Positions 1 to 5,668 of a stretch of 8,994 nt of DNA are shown one piece after another (the first letter of the stretch is position 1; every line of letters begins with the position of its first letter). The stretch is from Oscillospiraceae bacterium (GTDB taxonomy: Bacteria; Bacillota_A; Clostridia; Oscillospirales; JAAYXM01), in the NCBI GenBank assembly GCA_017408185.1, contig JAFQVE010000024.1:1-8994 (forward strand). The letters are read 5' to 3'. A program made the position numbers and the translations under genes. The notes beneath the pieces were generated by a model that searched no databases, had not been told where the DNA came from, and was given only the letters and a program-made list of their open reading frames with translations.

Positions 1-1
1 G

Positions 2-34
2 GACGCAGACGGCAAAATAACAGGATTGTTCTAA
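2..34 (+). CDS. possible 3' end of a rightward gene (partial)
   Basis: Reading from base 2 gives ten residues, DADGKITGLF, followed by TAA at 32-34. The peptide is not recognisable as a family. The case for a real gene end is context: a strong terminator hairpin with a T run in this orientation starts about 30 bases downstream, and the other two forward frames give less protein-like tails. Only the last codons are in the window, so the product cannot be named. Confidence 0.3.
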   Translation, partial: DADGKITGLF

Positions 35-56
35 AAGCTGAATAAAAGTGTTTATA

Positions 57-102
57 AAAAAGCATCCGTGATGTGTGGAGCCATACATCGCGGATGTTTT
101 TT
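57..102. terminator. bidirectional intrinsic terminator
   Basis: Arms 63-78 and 81-96 pair over 16 positions (CATCCG...CGGATG, two G-U pairs); the innermost pairs open to form the loop. Six Ts follow at 97-102 on the plus strand. On the minus strand a six-T run (57-62 as As) follows the same stem. It can therefore end rightward transcription from the gene at the left edge and leftward transcription. Before the insertion sequence arrived, the leftward input would have been uxaC. Confidence 0.85.
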
Positions 103-103
103 C

Positions 104-128
104 GGCTCTTTGTCAATAGTTGGGGTAA
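104..128 (+). repeat. left terminal inverted repeat of the ISL3 element
   Basis: The tip reads GGCTCTTTGTCAATAG and runs on into TTGGGGTAA. It matches the inverted sequence of the right end at 20 of 25 positions, with mismatches clustered at positions 7, 9-11 and 14. The conserved inner AGTTGGGGTAA is the likely transposase-binding core. Confidence 0.85.
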
Positions 129-153
129 AGAGTTAAAATGAAAAAGTGATTAG

Positions 154-183
154 GCAGGCAGTCGTCGTCAGGCGGCTGCCTGC
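154..183 (-). terminator. hairpin at the transposase stop codon
   Basis: GCAGGCAG (154-161) pairs perfectly with CTGCCTGC (176-183) around a 14-base loop that contains the transposase TGA stop. In the transcript the stem is followed by CTAATCACTTTTTCATTTT, which is T-rich but not an immediate T run. It is probably a modest terminator or 3' mRNA-stabilising hairpin for the transposase message. Confidence 0.5.
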
Positions 184-1382
184 TCATTGTTGACTTGTTT
201 ATGAGAGAAAATATGTAAAATACGATTTCTGAATCTGTTAAAATTCTTGTAACCGTATGCATTTCGTTTAAGAACCTTAATCTTGTTGTTACAGCCTTCG
301 GTAAATCCATTGGTGATAGAGGTAGAAAAAGAGTTAGAGATACCGGTATACCAGTTGCGGATAGTTTCAGCACATTTTTCAAACGGCAATATTCCGCAAT
401 GTTCTGCATTCTTTACCCATTCAGCCAATGCATTTCGTGCTGATTCCGGCTCTTTGTGAGTTAATATTTTCAGGAACTCTTCCTTGTACCAATAAGCACG
501 GCTTATGTTAGCAGAATAGTAAAGCATCACATCAACCTGTTGGCGTTGCTCTTCATTAAGTTTATCAGAACGCTTTATCAGCAAAGATTTTGAGCGTTTG
601 AAATATTTACGAAGCTCTGGTGAGAGTTTCTTTTGTTCTGTTTTTCGGATATTTTCAAAAGCCCATACAGCTTGTCTTATCCAGTGGTATTTATCTATCA
701 CTTGAGTTGCATTTTTGAACCACACATCAGCAGTGTCGGCGTATGTTCGCCACATATCACTTACGAAGTATTTTACTTGTTGTCGTTCTTTTTTCGGTAT
801 GTTTTTGAAGTATTTAGTTAAATAGTGTCCGTATCGCTCAGGTAAAATATCCAAAACAACCTTGTTAATAGGATCGGTTAAAATGCATTGGTATTTTTCA
901 CCGTTTGTATTTCCTTTGAATTCGTCAATAGACAAGGCTTCCTGCAGTTTTGCTTTAGGGTAAGAGATAACATCAAATATTCGGATAACAGTAGATACCG
1001 AAAGGTTGACTTCTTTCGCTACGCTTGTGAAGGAGCGCTCGTCGCGGAGCTTATCTATCACAAAGGCTGCAAGCCGATTAGTCATTCGATGATATTTAGG
1101 TAGGAATACATTTTCTTCAAAGAATCTTTTTCCGCAACAGGGACATCTATATCTGCGTTTCCGTAAAATTATGCTTACAAGCTTACCGAATGCCGGAATA
1201 TCTTTAATGACTTGTGTTCTGTAGTCGTGAACCGCATCCGTTACAGTACCGCAACGGATGCAACTATGTTCTTTTCTCTCTAGTTCTGCATATATTGAGA
1301 TTTCTTTCTCAGTTTCCTCGATATTTGTGATGTTTACCCCTTGCAATCCGAGTAGTTTTTCTGTAAAATATTTGTAGAGCAT
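168..1382 (-). CDS. ISL3-family DDE transposase
   Basis: The 404-residue cytoplasmic protein cuts and rejoins the ends of its own element. An N-terminal zinc-binding segment has CxxC pairs at C41/C44 and C80/C83. A helix-turn-helix follows at about 117-136 (SFTSVAKEVNLSVSTVIRIF). The C-terminal DDE nuclease has likely catalytic D153 (SIDEFKG), D209 (YFVSDMWRTY) and E362 (TNGFTEGCNNKIK), and ends in the family's AYGYKNFNRFRNRIL signature. Domain order and length are typical for ISL3 transposases, with no frameshift or stop. The ATG at 1380-1382 is preceded by GGAGG eight bases upstream. The start codon lies inside a fold-back structure that may limit translation. It points the same way as uxaC, so readthrough from uxaC would run into it. 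Confidence 0.93.
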   Translation of the reverse strand: MLYKYFTEKLLGLQGVNITNIEETEKEISIYAELERKEHSCIRCGTVTDAVHDYRTQVIKDIPAFGKLVSIILRKRRYRCPCCGKRFFEENVFLPKYHRMTNRLAAFVIDKLRDERSFTSVAKEVNLSVSTVIRIFDVISYPKAKLQEALSIDEFKGNTNGEKYQCILTDPINKVVLDILPERYGHYLTKYFKNIPKKERQQVKYFVSDMWRTYADTADVWFKNATQVIDKYHWIRQAVWAFENIRKTEQKKLSPELRKYFKRSKSLLIKRSDKLNEEQRQQVDVMLYYSANISRAYWYKEEFLKILTHKEPESARNALAEWVKNAEHCGILPFEKCAETIRNWYTGISNSFSTSITNGFTEGCNNKIKVLKRNAYGYKNFNRFRNRILHIFSHKQVNNEQAAA

Positions 1383-1450
1383 ATTCGAGTCCTCCGTTCA
1401 TGGTTTCTCGTCAATTCCATTTTAACGGATTTCTTCCAAATATGCTCTAC
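1374..1450 (-). promoter_or_regulatory. fold-back structure over the transposase start
   Basis: A perfect 12-bp inverted repeat joins 1374-1385 and 1439-1450 (GTAGAGCATATT with AATATGCTCTAC). The start codon at 1380-1382 is wholly within it. Nested inside are TCCGTT (1393-1398) with AACGGA (1424-1429), which covers part of the Shine-Dalgarno at 1391-1395, and ATGG/CCAT at 1400-1403 and 1417-1420. A transcript that starts upstream of base 1450 (minus sense) could hide both signals. A transcript starting inside would lack the 5' arm. Confidence 0.6.
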
Positions 1451-1482
1451 TTTTTTAATTATTTTTTTAATTATTTTTCGTA

Positions 1483-1526
1483 GGCTCTATTTGGTTACCC
1501 CAACTTTTATTATAGAGCCTTTTTTT
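1483..1526 (+). terminator. intrinsic terminator at the right tip of the element
   Basis: GGCTCTAT (1483-1490) pairs perfectly with ATAGAGCC (1512-1519). The 21-base loop contains a smaller TTGG/CCAA stem. Seven Ts follow at 1520-1526. The stem belongs to the insertion sequence, while the T run lies just outside it in host DNA. It would stop plus-strand transcription leaving the element, before it ran antisense into uxaC. On the minus strand the stem is followed by A-rich sequence, so it is not a terminator for uxaC. Confidence 0.65.
1495..1519 (-). repeat. right terminal inverted repeat of the ISL3 element
   Basis: Read on the minus strand the tip is GGCTCTATAATAAAAG followed by TTGGGGTAA. 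It is the partner of the left repeat. The outer eight bases also pair with an internal copy at 1483-1490, forming the stem of the terminator described separately. Confidence 0.85.
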
Positions 1527-1534
1527 ATCAGTTC

Positions 1535-2935
1535 TTATTCAAAAAAATACTTTTTTGTGTTGTTATATGAAATATCCTGAACGATTTTGCCGAGAAGCTT
1601 TATATCACGCACGATAAGTCCGCGCTCCGCCCAATCACCAAGGAGGTTGCATACAATTCTTCTGAAATACTCATGGCGGGTATAGCTTAAAAAGCTTCGT
1701 GAATCGGTCAGCATACCGATAAACTTCGACACAAGGCCGAGGTTTCCGATTGCGGTAAGGTGCTTCACTATTCCGTCAATCTGGTCATTAAACCACCACG
1801 CGCATCCAAACTGCATCTTACACTCAACACCGTGTCCGTTATAGCACGCAGAAAGCGTCATAAGTGCCTCGTTGTGAGCCGGGTTGAGGCTGTAGAGAAC
1901 GGTTTTCGGCAACCTGTTCTCGGTTTCAAGCGTGTTAAGAAAATTGCGGAGCGGCTCCATAACCTTATCATCACGGATGGAGTCATATCCCATATCCGGT
2001 CCGAGGCGGTCAAACATCGGGCTGTTGTTATCACGCAGTGCGCCGATGTGAATCTGCATAACTATGTTGTTATCGTAATATCTGCGCGCAAGATGAAGAA
2101 CGAGAGTTGTGCGGTAAACCGCAACCTCTTCGGGTGTCAGCTTCTCACCGCGCAATGCACGGAGAAGCGTTTCGTTTGCCGCAACTGCATCCTCTTCCCC
2201 GTATTCAACCGTATCAAGTGCGTGGTCCGTGATGCGGCAACCGTGAGCGATGAAGAAATCAAGACGTTTATCAAGCGCTTCGCATAAATCATTAAAACAC
2301 TTTATTTCTATTCCCGCAACCTTTGAAAGCTCTGCTATATATCCGCAGAACTCGTGGCGGGTGATGTTCACCGCCTTATCCGGACGGAAGCTTGGAAGAA
2401 CAGTTACGTCAAAGCTCTCGTCCGCGGCAAGCTGTTCGTGAAATTCAAGGCTGTCTATCGGATCATCCGTGGTGCAGATTATCTCAACATTTGAGTGCTT
2501 TATGATTCCGCGCACACCAAAGTCCTCGCGCGCAAGCACTGCGTTGCACTTATTCCAGATACGCTCTGCGCTCTCGGGGCAGAGCGGCTCGTTTACGCCG
2601 AAAAAGCGGTTAAGCTCAAGCTGAGTCCAGTGATACAGCGGATTTCCTATGCAATAGGGCAAAACCTCTGCCCACTTCATAAACTTTTCCTTGGGTGATG
2701 CGTCCCCCGTGACATACTTTTCCGGAATGCCGTATGTACGCATCGCACGCCACTTGTAATGGTCGCGGTCAAGCCACACATCGGTAATTGTTTTATAATG
2801 CTTATCCTCTGCTATCTGATGCGGATAGATATGGCAATGATAATCTATAACCGGCATCTTTTTCGCATATTTGTGATAAAGAATTCTCGCCGTTTTATTT
2901 TCCAACAAGAAATTCTCGTTCATAAACTTTTTCAT
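1535..2935 (-). CDS. uxaC: uronate isomerase (glucuronate/galacturonate isomerase)
   Basis: It converts D-glucuronate to D-fructuronate and D-galacturonate to D-tagaturonate (EC 5.3.1.12), the first cytoplasmic step of hexuronate breakdown. The 466 residues match the family's usual length of about 470. Seen in the sequence: the amidohydrolase-type metal motif H33-x-H35 (VIDYHCHIYP), TTDDP at 155-159, RITDH at 234-238, CAWWFND at 378-384, and the C-terminal GMLTDSRSFLSYTRHEYFRR. The chosen start is ATG at 2933-2935, giving the family-typical MKKFMNENFLLEN. An upstream in-frame TTG at 2957-2959 adds eight residues but has its only GA-rich site downstream of itself, so it is unlikely. It is divergent from the AraC regulator. 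The insertion sequence begins 15 bases past its stop, separating it from its probable terminator. No uxaB, uxuA or kdg genes are present in the window. Confidence 0.96.
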   Translation of the reverse strand: MKKFMNENFLLENKTARILYHKYAKKMPVIDYHCHIYPHQIAEDKHYKTITDVWLDRDHYKWRAMRTYGIPEKYVTGDASPKEKFMKWAEVLPYCIGNPLYHWTQLELNRFFGVNEPLCPESAERIWNKCNAVLAREDFGVRGIIKHSNVEIICTTDDPIDSLEFHEQLAADESFDVTVLPSFRPDKAVNITRHEFCGYIAELSKVAGIEIKCFNDLCEALDKRLDFFIAHGCRITDHALDTVEYGEEDAVAANETLLRALRGEKLTPEEVAVYRTTLVLHLARRYYDNNIVMQIHIGALRDNNSPMFDRLGPDMGYDSIRDDKVMEPLRNFLNTLETENRLPKTVLYSLNPAHNEALMTLSACYNGHGVECKMQFGCAWWFNDQIDGIVKHLTAIGNLGLVSKFIGMLTDSRSFLSYTRHEYFRRIVCNLLGDWAERGLIVRDIKLLGKIVQDISYNNTKKYFFE

Positions 2936-2947
2936 AATGAGCCTGCG

Positions 2948-2953
2948 CCCCCT
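2948..2953 (-). promoter_or_regulatory. ribosome binding site of uxaC
   Basis: On the minus strand AGGGGG lies 12 bases before the ATG at 2935, which is longer than usual. Its position excludes the TTG at 2957-2959 as the start. Its last base overlaps the -35 hexamer of the opposing regulator promoter. Confidence 0.5.
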
Positions 2954-2981
2954 TGACAAATCTATAACATTATTATATTAT
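2953..2981 (+). promoter_or_regulatory. promoter of the AraC-family regulator gene
   Basis: A consensus -35 TTGACA (2953-2958) and -10 TATTAT (2976-2981) are separated by exactly 17 bases. Transcription would start near 2988, giving a leader of about 67 bases before the regulator's ATG. The -35 lies at the uxaC ribosome binding site, so the regulator promoter overlaps the uxaC leader. Confidence 0.75.
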
Positions 2982-2996
2982 CATTATATATGTCAA
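2969..2996 (-). promoter_or_regulatory. candidate uxaC promoter, facing the regulator promoter
   Basis: On the minus strand a consensus TTGACA occupies 2996-2991. The best -10 at 16-base spacing is AATAAT (2974-2969); a better TATAAT at 2977-2972 is only 13 bases away. With the plus promoter it forms an inverted repeat, CTTGACA (2952-2958) and TGTCAAG (2991-2997). The two polymerases could therefore not bind at once. A small TGTC-aa-GACA dyad at 2991-3000 may be part of an operator. Confidence 0.5.
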
Positions 2997-3054
2997 GACA
3001 AGCAACAATCCAATAAAAATACAACATTTCGATACACTTCACGGAGATGAGCAT

Positions 3055-3903
3055 ATGCAAATATACGTTATTGAAAAACTGAACGGCGATTTCCGCATTG
3101 ACTTTTACAGCGGAACGGGTTTTGAGCAGGATCGGAGAACTCTTCATTCACACCCGTATCACGAGTTTTCTCTGATAAGCGACGGTGACGTCACCTATAC
3201 ATCGAATAAGTGCGTTGACCGCGTTGACAACGAGCACTGCTTTATCTTCTCAGCGGCATACCAGCTCCACAATCCTTACATAAATCAGGAGAAAAAATAC
3301 GAAAGATACCAGATTATGTTTAACCCTGACTTCGTATCGTCCTTTCTGCCTGAATACAGCAGCATTTTTTCGCACTTTATGTCGCGCTCTGCGATATACC
3401 GCGTTCCCGACAAGACATACAGGCGTATGCTCACCATTATGGAAACCCTTTACGACAGATTTGAAAACGCCCCCGCCTCGCGCACAGGCTCACTTGAATC
3501 ACGGCTTCTGGTGTCGGAGCTTATGCTCCTTGCAAACGATGTTGCCCGCAAAAACTTGGAAAGCGATATTCCCGCAACAGCAACATATATCGACGAAACG
3601 GTCAGCTATATCCGCGAGCATTACGCTGAGGATATAAAGCTCGATTTTCTTGCCTCAAAGTTTTTTGTCAGCTACGCGAAGTTCACGCGCGATTTCAAGC
3701 AGGCAGTGGGCATGACGGTAAACACCTTTATCACCCTCACGCGCGTTGAGGCCGCAAAGCCGCTTCTCGCGCAGGGTTATTCCGTTTCAAGCGTAGCATC
3801 TCTTGTGGGATATCCCGGCACAAGCTATTTTATAAAAATCTTCAAACGCTGCACGGGAATGACCCCGCTTAAATTTCAACAGGGAATATCATACAGATAT
3901 TAA
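3055..3903 (+). CDS. AraC-family transcriptional regulator, probably of uronate use
   Basis: The 282-residue cytoplasmic DNA-binding protein has the classic AraC layout. The N-terminal cupin-like sensing domain covers about residues 1-150, with a histidine-rich strand TLHSHPYHEFSLI at 29-41 typical of sugar-binding members. The C-terminal domain has two helix-turn-helices, at about 195-215 (LDFLASKFFVSYAKFTRDFK) and 242-266 (YSVSSVASLVGYPGTSYFIK). It ends in the conserved FKRCTGMTPLKF, where PLKF stands for the usual P..YR. ATG 3055 has GGAG 8 bases upstream (3043-3046) and a consensus promoter. It is divergent from uxaC with overlapping promoters, so control of uxaC and of itself is the most economical inference. 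The ligand (a uronate or oligouronide) cannot be read from the sequence. Confidence 0.92.
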   Translation: MQIYVIEKLNGDFRIDFYSGTGFEQDRRTLHSHPYHEFSLISDGDVTYTSNKCVDRVDNEHCFIFSAAYQLHNPYINQEKKYERYQIMFNPDFVSSFLPEYSSIFSHFMSRSAIYRVPDKTYRRMLTIMETLYDRFENAPASRTGSLESRLLVSELMLLANDVARKNLESDIPATATYIDETVSYIREHYAEDIKLDFLASKFFVSYAKFTRDFKQAVGMTVNTFITLTRVEAAKPLLAQGYSVSSVASLVGYPGTSYFIKIFKRCTGMTPLKFQQGISYRY

Positions 3904-3905
3904 AA

Positions 3906-3965
3906 AGGTGCATTCACGCATCAGCTCTCTCCAAAGAGTGATGCATGAATGCACCTGAATATTTT
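3906..3965. terminator. bidirectional terminator between convergent genes
   Basis: Eleven-base arms AGGTGCATTCA (3906-3916) and TGAATGCACCT (3946-3956) pair perfectly. After one mismatch, GCATCA (3918-3923) pairs with TGATGC (3939-3944), and CTCT/AGAG extends the stem further. Rightward, it is followed by GAATATTTTTATTT. Leftward, it is followed directly by five Ts. It lies between the regulator stop (3903) and the hydA stop (3979), so it serves both units. Confidence 0.85.
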
Positions 3966-3978
3966 TATTTCTTACTGA

Positions 3979-5664
3979 TTACTTTTTATAGTGTACGTGC
4001 AGAAGCTCATGCGCACGGTCACCGATGACGTTTTCGTACAGCTCCGAAACAAGAGGGTTTTCTTCTGAGCGCCGGACACTGAGCAATCTGTCTGCTTCGT
4101 AAAGTCCCTTCGCTCTTTCCTTGCGTTCTTCGTGCATAACATAGGGCTGACCTGCGCCGCTTATGCAGCCTCCGGGGCAAGCCATAACCTCGATGAAGTC
4201 GAAATGCTCACCGGCTTGCATACGCTTGATGATGCTTTCTGCATTTGCGAGACCGCTGACAACTGCGATACGGAGAGTTTTATCTCCATATTCAAGTTCA
4301 AATTCCTTGATGCCTTCCATTCCGCGCTGTCCTTTGTTTGCAACGGCAAGAAGCTCTGAACGGGTTTTGCCGGAAGCAACGCGACGAAGCACCGCTTCGG
4401 TAACACCGCCGGTAACGCCGAAAATAACACCGGCACCGGAGATTGTTGCGAAAGGCATGTCGACAGCTTCAGGCTCAAGTGATTCAAACATAATACCTGA
4501 TTCTTTGATCATACGGATAAGTCCGTTCGTCGTGATAACTGCATCAACATCGGGGCAACCGTCTGTCTTGAATTCATCGCGGGTTGCTTCCGATTTCTTT
4601 GCCGTACAGGGCATAATTGCAACGTGGAAGGTCTTTTCACCGTTCTTCTTTGCGCGATCCTTGAGCAGTGCCGCAAACATCTGCATCGGAGATTTGCAGG
4701 AAGATACATTGTCGAGAAGCTCGGGATGCTTGTTCTCGCAATATTTGACCCAACCGGGGCAGCAGGAGGTCATAAGCGGAAGTGTTCCTCCGTTTTCAAG
4801 GCGCTCGAGGAATTCGTTTGATTCTTCGATGACCGTGATGTCAGCGCTGAGTGATGTGTCATAAACCTCGTCGAAGCCCATAAGTCTGAGCGCAGCAACG
4901 ATCTTGCCCATAACATTCTCACCGTCACGAACACCGAGCTCACGTCCCACCGCAACGCGGACTGCGGGAGCAATCTGGACGGTGGTCTTTATTTCGGGGT
5001 TATCAACCGCTTTCCAGACGGGGGAAATATGATTTTTAACGACGAGCGCCCCCGTCGGGCAGATAGCGACGCACTGACCGCAACCAACACAGGGAGATTC
5101 GGAAAGCGGCTTTCCGAAAGCTGTGCTGATGCTCATCTTGGAGCCGCGGAACGCAAAGTCGATAGCACCGACGTTCTGCAGCTCATGGCACACTCTGACG
5201 CAGTCGCCGCAGAGAATGCACTTTGAAGGATCCATAGATATTGAATCTGAGGATTCGTCCTTGGGACGGGCATTTCCCGAAGTGTTCGGGAAACGGACAC
5301 CGTCGATGTTATATCTCATCGCAAGGTCCTGAAGCTTGCAACGGAGGTTGTTCTTGCAGGTTGTGCAATCATTGCAGTGGTTTGCGATAATAAGCTCAAG
5401 AATATTGCGGCGATAACGGCGTAAACGCTCCGTGTTGGTGCGTATGTTCATCCCCTCACGAGGGGGCGTGGAGCACGCAGCATCAAGACCGCCGCGTTCA
5501 TTTTCTACCATACACATACGGCACGCACCGTAAACCGAGAGGTCGGAATGATAGCAGAAGGTAGGAAGCTTTATTCCTATTTTTCGGATAAGCTCCAAAA
5601 GATTTTTTTCGCCATTTATTTCAACGGGGATACCGTCTATTGTCATATACTTTTTATCTGCCAT
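3979..5664 (-). CDS. hydA: [FeFe] hydrogenase catalytic subunit of a bifurcating HydABC complex
   Basis: This 561-residue cytoplasmic subunit reduces protons to H2 or the reverse at the H-cluster. In order: a [2Fe-2S] domain (C37, C48, C51, C64); a His-Cys3 [4Fe-4S] site (H96, C100, C103, C109); two [4Fe-4S] ferredoxin sites (C149/152/155/159 and C192/195/198/202); then the H-cluster domain. All three signatures are intact: TSCCPGW (299-305), MPCTAKK (351-357) and EVMACPGGC (492-500) followed by GAGQ. The small-subunit-type tail ends at 561. Intact signatures place it with catalytic group A enzymes, not sensory ones. It lacks the C-terminal [2Fe-2S] domain of Thermotoga HydA and is closer in layout to HndD. 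It starts four bases after the hydB stop, with AAGGAGG nine bases before ATG, as the last gene of the operon. The HydEFG maturases are not in the window. Confidence 0.95.
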   Translation of the reverse strand: MADKKYMTIDGIPVEINGEKNLLELIRKIGIKLPTFCYHSDLSVYGACRMCMVENERGGLDAACSTPPREGMNIRTNTERLRRYRRNILELIIANHCNDCTTCKNNLRCKLQDLAMRYNIDGVRFPNTSGNARPKDESSDSISMDPSKCILCGDCVRVCHELQNVGAIDFAFRGSKMSISTAFGKPLSESPCVGCGQCVAICPTGALVVKNHISPVWKAVDNPEIKTTVQIAPAVRVAVGRELGVRDGENVMGKIVAALRLMGFDEVYDTSLSADITVIEESNEFLERLENGGTLPLMTSCCPGWVKYCENKHPELLDNVSSCKSPMQMFAALLKDRAKKNGEKTFHVAIMPCTAKKSEATRDEFKTDGCPDVDAVITTNGLIRMIKESGIMFESLEPEAVDMPFATISGAGVIFGVTGGVTEAVLRRVASGKTRSELLAVANKGQRGMEGIKEFELEYGDKTLRIAVVSGLANAESIIKRMQAGEHFDFIEVMACPGGCISGAGQPYVMHEERKERAKGLYEADRLLSVRRSEENPLVSELYENVIGDRAHELLHVHYKK

Positions 5665-5668
5665 CGTC

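Larger units (their letters stand above)
104..1519 (-). mobile_element. complete ISL3-family insertion sequence
   Basis: A 1416-bp element is bounded by terminal inverted repeats that begin GGCTCT and share the inner block AGTTGGGGTAA, with 20 of 25 positions identical between the two tips. It carries one intact transposase on the minus strand with ISL3-type domains. The GGCTCT tip and conserved GGGGTAA core fit the ISL3 family, which usually makes 8-bp target duplications. Here the flanks are gttttttc on the left and ttttttta on the right, so six Ts are shared but there is no perfect duplication. The target was probably the T tract of a terminator. Intact ends and an intact gene suggest a recent and possibly active copy. 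Confidence 0.88.

Noticed and set aside
113..409. 98-codon minus-strand frame reaching the left end of the insertion sequence
   Set aside because: It overlaps the transposase C-terminus in another frame and starts without a ribosome binding site; not a second IS gene.
96..1527. Perfect 8-bp target site duplication around the ISL3 element
   Set aside because: The flanks gttttttc and ttttttta share only the six-T core, which could be chance in T-rich DNA.
1760..2287. 175-codon open frame on the plus strand
   Set aside because: It is antisense to conserved uxaC sequence and resembles no family.
2957..2959. TTG start for uxaC adding eight residues
   Set aside because: The only Shine-Dalgarno-like run is downstream of it, and the ATG at 2935 gives the family-typical N-terminus.
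4163..4864. 233-codon open frame on the plus strand
   Set aside because: It is antisense to the H-cluster domain of hydA, with a Ser-rich product and no plausible ribosome binding site.
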